From NCBI RefSeq assembly GCF_042652785.1, contig NZ_JBHSHD010000016.1, positions 62,001-126,000 on the forward strand: DNA of 64,000 bases, written 5' to 3'. This document shows positions 8,021 through 17,194 of this stretch, in pieces. The notes beneath the pieces are model-generated. The model searched no databases. It worked only from the letters and a program-made list of their open reading frames with translations, and was not told the origin of the DNA. Positions within the stretch are counted from its first letter, which is position 1. Each line of letters begins with the position of its first letter. Both the position numbers and the translations under genes were made by a program. This stretch comes from Dokdonella_A ginsengisoli. Its GTDB lineage: Bacteria; Pseudomonadota; Gammaproteobacteria; Xanthomonadales; Rhodanobacteraceae.

Positions 8021-9250
8021 ATGCTCCGCCACGTGCTCGCCGCGAGCCTGCTCGCGCTGTCCGGCTGCGCCTCGCTTTCCTCCCCTTCTTCGTCGCCGCG
8101 TCTGCGCGGCGAGGCGCTGGACCGCGAGGTCGAGCGCCTGATGATCGCCGGCCACGTACCGGGCCTGGCCCTGGCCGTGATCGAGAACGGGCGCATCGTG
8201 CACCTGCGTGCCTACGGCAAGCGCGATCTCGAACGCGACCTGCCGCTGACCGTCGACACGACGATGTACGCCGCGTCGATCACCAAGGCGCTGTTCGCCT
8301 ACGCGGTGATGACCCTGGTTGACGAAGGGCGCCTGGATCTCGACCGCAGCATCGCGCAGTACCTGCCCAAGCCGCTGCCGCAGTACCCGAAATACGCCGA
8401 CCTGGCCGGCGACGAGCGCTGGCGCGCAATCACGCCGCGCATGCTGCTCGGCCACACGGCCGGCTTTGCGAACTTCCGCTTCTTCACGCGGGACGGAAGC
8501 TACGATCCGAACGGCAAGCTCAAGATCGAATTCGAGCCCGGCAGCCGCTACGCCTACTCCGGGGAAGGCATCAACCTGATGCAGTTCGTGATCGACAACG
8601 GCCTGCAGATCGACACCGGCGAGCTGATCCAGTCCCGCGTGTTCGACCGCTTCGGCATGCGCGGCAGCGGCCTAGTCTGGCGCGAGGCCTTCGCGGCGAA
8701 TCTCGCCATCGGCTATGACGAGGCCGGCAAGCCGCTCGGCCACAAGCAGCGCGGCAGCGTGCGCGCCGCCGGATCGATGGACACGACGCTGGAAGACTAC
8801 GCCGGCTTTCTCGCCGCCCTCGCCCGCTGCGAAGGCCTGAGCGCCAAGAGCTGCGGCGAGATGAAGCGCGCGCAGATCGCGATCCATTCCGTGCAGCAGT
8901 TCCCGACGCTGTCGGAAGACACCACCACCGACAACGACTCGATCCACCTCGCCGGCGGCCTGGGCGTGGTCGCCTACGACTCGCCGCAAGGCCGCGCCTG
9001 GTTCAAGGGCGGCCACGACGACGGCACCCGCAACCTCGCCTTCTGCCTCGACGACAAGCGCGATTGCGTGCTGATCCTGAGCAACAGCTCCAACGGCGAC
9101 GGCCTGTTCAAGTACCTCGCCGACACGACGCTGGGGCCGACCTGCCTGCCGTGGTTCTGGGTCGGCTACGTGCCCTACGACCATCCGCAATGGCGCCAGG
9201 CGCAGGCGCGCCGGCAGTCGCATCCGCCGTGCGCGCCGCTGCCGCGGTAA
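8021..9250 (+). CDS. Serine hydrolase lipoprotein, beta-lactamase/esterase class C fold
   Basis: 409 residues. It begins with a lipoprotein signal (MLRHVLAASLLALSGC), with C16 as the lipidated residue. The SxxK catalytic motif is S86-I-T-K89, the second motif is Y179-S-G, and a KGGHD segment near residue 329 stands where KTG or HxG is found in class C relatives. This places it in the beta-lactamase family PF00144, which includes esterases, D-aminopeptidases and penicillin-binding proteins. There is no reason to call it a resistance enzyme. It follows the ABC permease by 34 bases but without overlap and may share its transcript. Substrate unknown. Confidence 0.88.
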   Translation: MLRHVLAASLLALSGCASLSSPSSSPRLRGEALDREVERLMIAGHVPGLALAVIENGRIVHLRAYGKRDLERDLPLTVDTTMYAASITKALFAYAVMTLVDEGRLDLDRSIAQYLPKPLPQYPKYADLAGDERWRAITPRMLLGHTAGFANFRFFTRDGSYDPNGKLKIEFEPGSRYAYSGEGINLMQFVIDNGLQIDTGELIQSRVFDRFGMRGSGLVWREAFAANLAIGYDEAGKPLGHKQRGSVRAAGSMDTTLEDYAGFLAALARCEGLSAKSCGEMKRAQIAIHSVQQFPTLSEDTTTDNDSIHLAGGLGVVAYDSPQGRAWFKGGHDDGTRNLAFCLDDKRDCVLILSNSSNGDGLFKYLADTTLGPTCLPWFWVGYVPYDHPQWRQAQARRQSHPPCAPLPR

Positions 9251-9256
9251 TCCTGG

Positions 9257-10351
9257 TCAGCGCGCTACGCTGCCGCGAATGCGGTACTTGCCCGGACCAT
9301 CCGCCTGCACGCTGGACTGGCGCAGGTCGAAGGAACCGTCGAGCCAGTAGCGCAGCAGATCCTTGCCGTCGCGGCGGACGACCACCGCCGCGGTGGTGCC
9401 GGTGTAGATCACGTCGCCCTCGCGCAGCTCCGCGGCGGTCAGCCGCTCGGTGATGCGGCGGCCGTCGTTGAACGCCTTCTCCAGCGCGGTACGCACCGGT
9501 GCGCCGTCGTCCGGCACGCCGGCGACCAGTTCCGCCTTCGACGTATCGAACTCCCGACGCAGCGCTGCCTCTCCGCGGATCGCCGACATCACCTGGTAGC
9601 GGTTGGCTGCCGACGGCTTGAGCTCGGTACGACGCAGGTCCAGATCGCCGTCGAGCCAGTACAGCACGGCCTTCAGGCCTTCGCGCCGCACGACGCCGCG
9701 CACCGGCTCGTCGACGTAGATCACATCGCCCGACTGCAGCGAGGAAACCGCCAGCGAACCCTCCGCGGGGCGGCCCTCGATGAGCGACTGGCGCATGCGG
9801 TCGCGGATCGCCTCGGCGTCGACGACGGGCTTCGGCGGCGCCGCGGCGGCAACCCGCTTCGGCGCCGACGGCGCGGCGGCGGGCTGCGGCTGGGACGGCC
9901 GGACGTCGGCCGGCTTGCGCACCGGCGTCGCGGCGACTGCCGGCGGCGGCACCTGCTCGGCCGGCCTGGCCGCGGCTACCGGCTTCGGCTCGGGCGCCTT
10001 CGCCGGAACCGCCGCTGCGACGGGGGCCGGGCGTGCGGGCGCCTTTTCGGGTTCGGGCTTGGCCGGCTTGGGCGGCTCGGGCTTGTCTTCGACGCGGGCG
10101 AGCACGCTTTCGTAGAAACCTTCGCGAAGCACCACGTCACCCTTGCCGAGCTTGGCGGCGATCGACTTGTGCCATTCCTTCGGCGCCGTGACGACGACGC
10201 GCTTTCCCTGCGCGGCGGCCTGCCGCACGAGTTCGGCGAGGCGCGCGTCGCCCTTGCCGCTGGAGAAGTCGGCGCCGCTGATGTCGATGCTCTGCTGGGC
10301 GGACGCGCTGGCGGCGAACAGCGCCGCCGCGAGGATCAGCTTCCTGGACAT
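9257..10351 (-). CDS. Secreted protein with Ala/Pro linker and a duplicated C-terminal module
   Basis: 364 residues from the ATG at 10351, chosen for an AGGAG site 7 bases upstream and a clean signal peptide (MSRKLILAAALFAASASA). After a short N-terminal domain (about 20-88) comes a low-complexity Ala/Pro/Lys linker (about 88-175). Two related modules follow, at about 185-258 and 287-361. Both contain GDVIY, a VVRR.G block, YWLDG and DLR in the same order and spacing, evidently an internal duplication. I do not recognise the family. The conserved GDVIY...YWLDG pattern suggests a small beta-rich fold. Localisation is probably periplasmic. The next gene on the same strand (fumC) is 600 bases upstream beyond repeats. 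Confidence 0.8.
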   Translation of the reverse strand: MSRKLILAAALFAASASAQQSIDISGADFSSGKGDARLAELVRQAAAQGKRVVVTAPKEWHKSIAAKLGKGDVVLREGFYESVLARVEDKPEPPKPAKPEPEKAPARPAPVAAAVPAKAPEPKPVAAARPAEQVPPPAVAATPVRKPADVRPSQPQPAAAPSAPKRVAAAAPPKPVVDAEAIRDRMRQSLIEGRPAEGSLAVSSLQSGDVIYVDEPVRGVVRREGLKAVLYWLDGDLDLRRTELKPSAANRYQVMSAIRGEAALRREFDTSKAELVAGVPDDGAPVRTALEKAFNDGRRITERLTAAELREGDVIYTGTTAAVVVRRDGKDLLRYWLDGSFDLRQSSVQADGPGKYRIRGSVAR

Positions 10352-10952
10352 TTTGAAACTCCTGCAATTGTGGATTCTGCGCCATGGTCGGGCGCGACGG
10401 CGCGAGTCTGTGCGGGGGCGCGGGTCGCGGCATGTGCCGTTCGGCACGAGGGGGGCGGAAGCGCGCGGGTCACGCGGTATCGCTGAACTTCGCACGCCGA
10501 AGCGATCTCATCCCGCCGTCATTCGAAGCGATGTTCGGCCTTCTTCGTGAAGCGCCAACGCGAGCAGCCATCCCTGGCGCGCTCCCCAGTCGGCTCCTGC
10601 CTCCTCCTCGCAGCGCCGGAGGGCGCCGCTCGACCTCGGCGTTCGTCGCTGCAGACGCCGCCCGACGGCGTCGTCTGAACGCAGCGGCGCTCGCTGCGCG
10701 AGCGGACGCTGTTGCTAGGCTCGGCCTTCCTGGCCTCGCCAAGCAACCCGGCCTCGAGCTCCTGCCCTCGGCGTTCGTCGCTGCAGACGCCGCCCGACGG
10801 CGGCGTCTGAACGCAGCGGCGCTCGCTGCGCGAGCGGACGCTGTTGCTAGGCTCGGCCTTCCTGACCTCGCCAAGCAACCCGGCCTCGGGCTCCTGCTCT
10901 CGGCGTTCGTCGCTGCAGACGACGCCCGACGGCGTCGTCTGAACGCAGCGAC
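10352..10952. other. 600-base intergenic region between fumC and the duplicated-module gene
   Basis: The right half is the 132-bp tandem repeat described separately. The left part (10352-10635) holds the ribosome-binding site of the downstream gene and a GC-rich stretch in which I see no convincing gene. Long open frames run through it on both strands, but they are Arg/Ala-rich translations of repeat DNA. Confidence 0.65.
10636..10952. repeat. 132-bp tandem repeat, about 2.4 copies, each with a hairpin
   Basis: Copies begin at 10636, 10768 and 10900 (the last is partial), so the period is exactly 132 bases. Each copy carries an 11-bp inverted repeat around a CGAC loop: arms at 10652-10662/10667-10677, 10784-10794/10799-10809 and 10916-10926/10931-10941. 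Copies 2 and 3 are both perfect stems although the seventh pair differs (C-G against A-T); copy 1 has a C-T mismatch there. Each full copy also contains CGCTCG..CGAGCG. The array begins right after the fumC stop codon. Confidence 0.9.
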
Positions 10953-12347
<1,395 letters not shown>

Positions 12348-12375
12348 GCTTCACCTGTGGGGAATAGGAACGCCG

Positions 12376-12381
12376 ATTATA
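12376..12381 (-). promoter_or_regulatory. Probable fumC -10 box
   Basis: TATAAT on the minus strand, 29 bases upstream of the fumC start codon. The -35 region at the right spacing is GC-rich and does not match TTGACA, so the promoter may need an activator or an extended contact. A divergent TAGAAT at 12423-12428 could serve the CNNM gene. Confidence 0.5.
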
Positions 12382-12443
12382 GCGGCGGTCCCCGCGCCGC
12401 CGGAGCCGGCCCGCGCAGATGCTAGAATGGCCGGCCGTTCCTC

Positions 12444-13772
12444 GTGCATCCCTCGATGCTGCAGAACCTGCTCTACGTCTTTGCGGCCCTGCTGCTGGTG
12501 CTGCTCAACGGATTCTTCGTCGCCGCCGAATTCGCGCTGGTCAAGCTGCGCCAGACGCAGGCCGCGACGATCGCCGACGCCCACGGCTGGCGCGGCCGCA
12601 TCCTGCTCAGCGTCCACGAGCATCTGGACGCCTATCTGTCCGCCTGCCAGCTCGGCATCACGCTGTCCTCGCTCGGCCTGGGCTGGATCGGTGAACCGGC
12701 GTTCGCGCACCTGCTCGAGCCGCTGTTCGTCCAGTTCGGCGTCGGTCCCGACACGACCAAGATCGCCGCGCTGGTGATCGCCTTCACGCTGATTTCCTAC
12801 CTGCACATCGTGCTCGGCGAGCTGGCGCCCAAGTCGCTCGCGATCCGCCGCCCGGAAGCGACCTCGCTGTGGACCGCGGCGCCGCTGTACGCGTTCTACT
12901 GGCTGATGTATCCGGCGATCTGGCTGCTCAACGCCAGCGCGAACTGGATGCTGCGCCAGGGCGGCATCGAGCCGGTCGCGCACGACGAGGCGCACCACTA
13001 TTCACGCGACGAGCTGAAGCTGATCGTCGATGCCCAGCGCGAGACCCGCTCGGGCGAGGAATACTCGATGATGAAGCACGCGCTCGACCTGCCGGAACTG
13101 GTCGTCGGCGACGTGCTGCGCACGCGCGACCAGCTGGCCAGCCTGCGCGAAGGCATGGACCGCGACGCCGTGCTGGCCGAATTCGGGCGCACGCGCTACA
13201 GCCGCTACCCGTGGTTCGACGCCGCCGGCGAACACGTGCTCGGCGTCCTGCACATGAAGGACCTGCTGCATGCGATGGCCGAGCGCGGCTCCGTCGACGA
13301 CATGAAGCCGCTGCTGCGGCCGCCGATCCTGCTGCCGCTGCACACGCCGGTGCTCGACGTGCTCAAGCGCTTCCGCGCCGGCGACACCCATCTCGCCCTC
13401 GGCGTGGAGGAATCGGGCCGCGTGGCCGGCTTCTTCACGCTGGAGGACATCCTCGAGGTGCTGGTCGGCGACATCGAGGACGAGCACGCACGCGCCAGCG
13501 TCGTGTCGCGCAGCGGGCCGGAAGGCGAGCTGACGATCTCCGGCGGCACGCCGATCTACCGGCTGGAGCGCCTGCTCGACCGCGACATCGATGCGCCGGC
13601 CGACGTCAATTCCGTCGGCGGACTGATCATCCACCGGCTCGAGCGCCTGCCGGTCGAAGGCGAGACGCTTTCCTTCGACGGCTTCGACCTGACCGTGCGC
13701 ACCATGCAGGGCGCACGCGCCAAGACCATCGTCGTGCATCCGCACGCCCCATCTTCCGAGGAACCCCGATGA
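12444..13772 (+). CDS. CNNM/CorC family transmembrane protein with CBS domains
   Basis: 442 residues from a GTG at 12444; an ATG four codons later is an equal alternative, and neither has a clear ribosome-binding site. The order is an N-terminal DUF21/CNNM membrane domain (about 1-190, four helices, starting LLYVFAALLLVLLNGFFVAAEF), a pair of CBS domains (about 200-340, including FFTLEDILEVLVGDIEDE) and a C-terminal CorC_HlyC transporter-associated domain (about 350-430). Such proteins are linked to magnesium/cobalt efflux; the old name hemolysin is misleading. Its stop overlaps the purB start (ATGA), so the two are translationally coupled despite unrelated functions. Confidence 0.92.
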   Translation: MHPSMLQNLLYVFAALLLVLLNGFFVAAEFALVKLRQTQAATIADAHGWRGRILLSVHEHLDAYLSACQLGITLSSLGLGWIGEPAFAHLLEPLFVQFGVGPDTTKIAALVIAFTLISYLHIVLGELAPKSLAIRRPEATSLWTAAPLYAFYWLMYPAIWLLNASANWMLRQGGIEPVAHDEAHHYSRDELKLIVDAQRETRSGEEYSMMKHALDLPELVVGDVLRTRDQLASLREGMDRDAVLAEFGRTRYSRYPWFDAAGEHVLGVLHMKDLLHAMAERGSVDDMKPLLRPPILLPLHTPVLDVLKRFRAGDTHLALGVEESGRVAGFFTLEDILEVLVGDIEDEHARASVVSRSGPEGELTISGGTPIYRLERLLDRDIDAPADVNSVGGLIIHRLERLPVEGETLSFDGFDLTVRTMQGARAKTIVVHPHAPSSEEPR

Positions 13773-15133
13773 GCTCCGCCCTGCTCGCGCTGTCGCCGCT
13801 CGACGGCCGCTACGCCGCCAAGACCGAAGCGCTGCGGCCGATCTTCAGCGAGTTCGGCCTGATGCACCGCCGCGTGCAGGTCGAGCTGCACTGGCTGCTC
13901 GCGCTGGCCGACGAACCGCTGGTGCCCGAAGTGCCGCCGCTGTCCGCCGCCGCGCGCGCCACGCTGCTCGCGATCGGCGAGCGCTTCGGCGAGGAGGACG
14001 GCGAGCGCATCAAGGCGATCGAGCGCACCACCAACCACGACGTCAAGGCAGTCGAATACTTCATCAAGGAAAAGATCGCCGGCGACGCCGAACTCGCGGC
14101 GGTGAAGGAATTCATCCACTTCGCCTGCACCAGCGAGGACATCAACAATCTGGCCTACGCGCTGATGCTGCGCGACGTGCGCGACGGCGTGCTGCTGCCG
14201 GCGCTGGACGCGGTGACCGCCAAGCTGCGCGCGATGGCGCACCAGCACGCGGCGCTGCCGATGCTGTCGCGCACGCACGGCCAGACCGCCTCGCCGACCA
14301 CGCTCGGCAAGGAGCTGGCGAACGTCGTCGCGCGGCTGGAGCGCCAGCGCCGCCAGATCGCCGCGGTCGAGATCGGCGGCAAGATCAACGGCGCGGTCGG
14401 CAACTACAACGCGCACGTCGTCAGCTACCCGGCGGTCGACTGGCCGGCGTTCTCGCGGCGTTTCGTCGAAAGCCTCCATCTGGCCTGGAATCCGTACACG
14501 ACGCAGATCGAGCCGCACGACGGCGTCGCCGAAATCGGCGACGCGGTGCGCCGCGCGAACACGATCCTGATCGACCTCGCGCGCGACGTCTGGGGCTATA
14601 TCTCGCTCGGCTACTTCCGCCAGACCCTGAAGGCCGGCGAAGTCGGTTCCTCGACCATGCCGCACAAGGTCAACCCGATCGACTTCGAGAACGCCGAAGG
14701 CAATTTCGGCCTCGCCAATGCGCTGTTCGAGCACTTCAGCGCCAAGCTGCCGATCAGCCGCTGGCAGCGCGACCTGACCGACTCGACCGTGCTGCGCGCG
14801 CTCGGCACCGCCTTCGGCCACACGCAGATCGCACTCGATTCGCTGCTGCGCGGCCTGAACAAGCTCAACGCCGCGCCGGACCGGCTCGCCGCCGACCTCG
14901 ACGCGAGCTGGGAAGTGCTCGCCGAAGCGGTGCAGACCGTCATGCGCCGCCATGGCCTGCCCGAACCGTACGAGCAGCTCAAGGCCCTCACCCGCGGCCA
15001 GGGCATCACGCAGGCTTCGCTGAGCGCCTTCGTCGCCGGGCTCGACCTTCCGGCCGACGCGAAGCAGCGCCTGCTCGCGCTGACGCCGGCCGGCTACACG
15101 GGCCTGGCCGAAGCGCTCGCACGCGCCGTGTGA
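13769..15133 (+). CDS. purB: Adenylosuccinate lyase
   Basis: 454 residues, matching the long gammaproteobacterial PurB form. It catalyses two purine-synthesis steps: release of fumarate from SAICAR and from adenylosuccinate. The superfamily signature SSTMPHKVNPIDFENAEG is clear near 292-309, with the HGQTASPTT block near residue 170 carrying a catalytic histidine. It starts within the CNNM stop codon. The released fumarate would feed the divergent fumC enzyme, but the genes are not co-transcribed. The stop overlaps a GTG that opens the metallo-beta-lactamase remnant. Confidence 0.97.
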   Translation: MSSALLALSPLDGRYAAKTEALRPIFSEFGLMHRRVQVELHWLLALADEPLVPEVPPLSAAARATLLAIGERFGEEDGERIKAIERTTNHDVKAVEYFIKEKIAGDAELAAVKEFIHFACTSEDINNLAYALMLRDVRDGVLLPALDAVTAKLRAMAHQHAALPMLSRTHGQTASPTTLGKELANVVARLERQRRQIAAVEIGGKINGAVGNYNAHVVSYPAVDWPAFSRRFVESLHLAWNPYTTQIEPHDGVAEIGDAVRRANTILIDLARDVWGYISLGYFRQTLKAGEVGSSTMPHKVNPIDFENAEGNFGLANALFEHFSAKLPISRWQRDLTDSTVLRALGTAFGHTQIALDSLLRGLNKLNAAPDRLAADLDASWEVLAEAVQTVMRRHGLPEPYEQLKALTRGQGITQASLSAFVAGLDLPADAKQRLLALTPAGYTGLAEALARAV

Positions 15134-15396
15134 GGCGGCCGATGCTTCGGCTTCGCGCGCTGCCTGCTTTCGCCTTCGCCGGCACCGTCCACGCGAAATC
15201 GCCCTCGTCCACGCCGCTACCGGCGTGCAGGCCCGGCGCGGACTGGAACGAACCCGCGCCGCCGCGGCGGATCTACGCGAACGTCTGGTACGTCGGCACC
15301 TGCGGCCTGACTTCGCTGCTGCTGACCGGCGACGACGGGCACGTCCTGCTCGACGGCGCGATCGCACAGACCTCTTCCACCGATCAAGGGAACTGA
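15130..15396 (+). pseudogene. Truncated N-terminal remnant of a subclass B3 metallo-beta-lactamase
   Basis: The 88-residue frame starts at a GTG overlapping the purB stop, or more naturally at the ATG at 15142, giving a signal peptide (MLRLRALPAFAFAGTVHA). The mature part contains ADWNEPAPPRRIYANVWYVG and TCGLTSLLLTGDDGHVLLDG, the opening strands of subclass B3 enzymes such as THIN-B or FEZ. Family members run about 280-300 residues; this one breaks off immediately after the first beta-sheet with an unrelated SSTDQGN tail. All zinc ligands (HxHxDH and later) are absent, so it cannot be an active hydrolase. Probably a deletion joined it to the upstream region of the DUF3060 gene. Confidence 0.75.
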
Positions 15397-15398
15397 CC

Positions 15399-15899
15399 AT
15401 GCCACGACACATTCTGAACGCTGCCGTCCTGTCCGCCACCGCATTCCTGTGCGCCGGTGCGAATCGTGCCGTCGCGGACGAGGCGCCGTCGCTGTTCGTC
15501 AACACACACAGCGGCACCGTCGACTGCGAAGGACACGACGTCAACGTGACTTCCTCCAACGCGAAGCTGAGCTTCACCGGCCGCTGCAAGGGCATCTATT
15601 TCGTCGGCACGGACACCACCGCGACGATCGAATCGGCCGAACTCGTCCAGTCGTCGGGCAACGGCATGCACGTGACGGTGAAGGGCAAGGTCGCCGACGC
15701 CTACCTCATCGGCAGCCGCGGCGAGTTCGCCTTCGACGAACTCGGCACCCTGCATCTGAACGGCGACGAGCTGCGCGTCGGCGCGAAGACGATCGGCACG
15801 ATGGCCGTCGTCGGCAGCCGCAACACCGTGCACTGGTCGTCCGGCAAGCCGCGCATCGACGACATGGGCAGCGGCAACGTGCTGCAACCCAAGCCCTGA
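15399..15899 (+). CDS. Secreted DUF3060 domain protein
   Basis: 166 residues with a signal peptide (about 1-26) and a mature beta-rich repeat domain of the DUF3060 type: short strands such as NVTSSNAKLSFTG, GIYFVGTDTTATIE and GTMAVVGSRNTVHW built around a repeated G-x-N-x-V/I pattern. An AAGGGA site precedes the ATG by about 8 bases. The family is of unknown function and is found in secreted or envelope proteins of actinobacteria and proteobacteria. Two cysteines in the mature part may form a disulfide. It sits just after the metallo-beta-lactamase remnant and may have gained its present upstream sequence by that deletion. Confidence 0.82.
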   Translation: MPRHILNAAVLSATAFLCAGANRAVADEAPSLFVNTHSGTVDCEGHDVNVTSSNAKLSFTGRCKGIYFVGTDTTATIESAELVQSSGNGMHVTVKGKVADAYLIGSRGEFAFDELGTLHLNGDELRVGAKTIGTMAVVGSRNTVHWSSGKPRIDDMGSGNVLQPKP

Positions 15900-15928
15900 T
15901 CCATCCTCTCCGACGCGATCCTGCCCGC

Positions 15929-17194
15929 ATGACGTCTCCGAAGGCCACCTCTGCTTCCATCGAAGTCCGGGCCGGACGCTCCGCGCCGCTCGGCATGCCG
16001 CCGGCGCGCTTCCTGCGCGACTACTGGCAGAAGCGGCCGCTGCTGGTGCGCGGCGCGTTCGACGGCCTGCGCAATCCGGTGGCGCCGGAGGACCTGGCCG
16101 GCCTGGCCTGCGAGGAGCTGGCGCTGTCGCGCATCGTCGTGCACGACCCGCGGCGCGATCGCTGGACCCTGCGCAACGGGCCGTTCGCCGAGCGCGACTT
16201 CGCTTCCCTGCCGAAGACGCACTGGACCCTGCTGGTGCAGGACGTCGACAAGTGGGACGCCGATGTCGCCGCGCTGCTGCCGCCGTTCTCGTTCCTGCCG
16301 AGCTGGCGCGTCGACGACGTGATGATCAGCTATGCCGAGGACGGCGGTTCGGTCGGCGCCCACGTCGACCAGTACGACGTGTTCCTGCTGCAGGGGCTGG
16401 GCCGCCGCCGCTGGCAGATCAGCGTCGATCCGTCCGCGCCGGCGGAATTGCGCGACGACGCCGAGCTGAGGTTGCTGCGCCGTTTCGAGCCGACGCACGA
16501 ATGGATCCTCGAGCCCGGCGACCTGCTCTACCTGCCGCCCGGCGTGCCGCATCACGGCGTCGCGCTCGGCGCGTGCATGACCTATTCGATCGGCATGCGC
16601 GCGCCATCGCAGGCGGAACTGCTGGTCGACTTCGCCGAGACGCTGGCGGAAGGCCTGCCCGAGAATGCGCGCCTGTCCGATCCGGACCTCGCCCCCGCGC
16701 GCGGCGACGGCGAGATCGACGACGCGGCGATCGCGCGCGTGACCGCGGCGATGCCGTGGCTGTGGATCGACGCCGACTCGAAAAAGGAAAAGCGCACCGG
16801 CGGCGACGACGGCGGTTCGGGAACAGTCGATGCGTCGTTGCTCCGTACGTGGTTCGGCCGCTTCATCACGCGCTATCGCAGCGCGCAGACGGCCGCACCG
16901 AATCCGCGCGCGCTGAGCGACGCCGTCTTCGCGCGGGCGATCGGGCGCAACGCGCGCGTGCGCCGCAATCCATGGTCGCGCTGCGCATGGACGCGTACCG
17001 GGCGTGGCGCACGGCTGTTCGTCGCCGGCGAGGCACACGACTGCTCGATCGCCTTCGCCCGGCTGATCTGCGCGCGGGCGGAGTTTGCCTGCGCCGACGT
17101 GCCGGGTACCGCGGTCGACCGGGCGGCGCTGCGCGCGCTGGTCGACGCCGGCCATCTCGCCTTCCTGCGTGCCGGGCGCGGAGAACGGCCGTGA
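15929..17194 (+). CDS. roxA: JmjC/cupin 2-oxoglutarate oxygenase, YcfD (RoxA)-like ribosomal protein hydroxylase
   Basis: 421 residues. The iron ligands are visible as H145-V-D147 (in GAHVDQYDVFL) and a distal histidine near 208 in LPPGVPHHGVALG. The N-terminal PARFLRDYWQKRPLLVRGAF segment is typical of the YcfD group. E. coli YcfD hydroxylates an arginine of ribosomal protein L16 using 2-oxoglutarate and oxygen. This protein is a little longer than the E. coli one and carries an acidic/Lys-rich insert near 285-300. Target identity is inferred from family. Its stop overlaps the next gene's GTG start, so the two are coupled. The 2-oxoglutarate dehydrogenase operon lies just downstream. Confidence 0.88.
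   Translation: MTSPKATSASIEVRAGRSAPLGMPPARFLRDYWQKRPLLVRGAFDGLRNPVAPEDLAGLACEELALSRIVVHDPRRDRWTLRNGPFAERDFASLPKTHWTLLVQDVDKWDADVAALLPPFSFLPSWRVDDVMISYAEDGGSVGAHVDQYDVFLLQGLGRRRWQISVDPSAPAELRDDAELRLLRRFEPTHEWILEPGDLLYLPPGVPHHGVALGACMTYSIGMRAPSQAELLVDFAETLAEGLPENARLSDPDLAPARGDGEIDDAAIARVTAAMPWLWIDADSKKEKRTGGDDGGSGTVDASLLRTWFGRFITRYRSAQTAAPNPRALSDAVFARAIGRNARVRRNPWSRCAWTRTGRGARLFVAGEAHDCSIAFARLICARAEFACADVPGTAVDRAALRALVDAGHLAFLRAGRGERP

Noticed and set aside
8021..9250. Annotation as a class C beta-lactamase resistance gene
   Set aside because: SxxK and Y motifs are shared by esterases and peptidases of the same fold. The lipobox and the KGGHD segment in place of KTG do not support a true AmpC.
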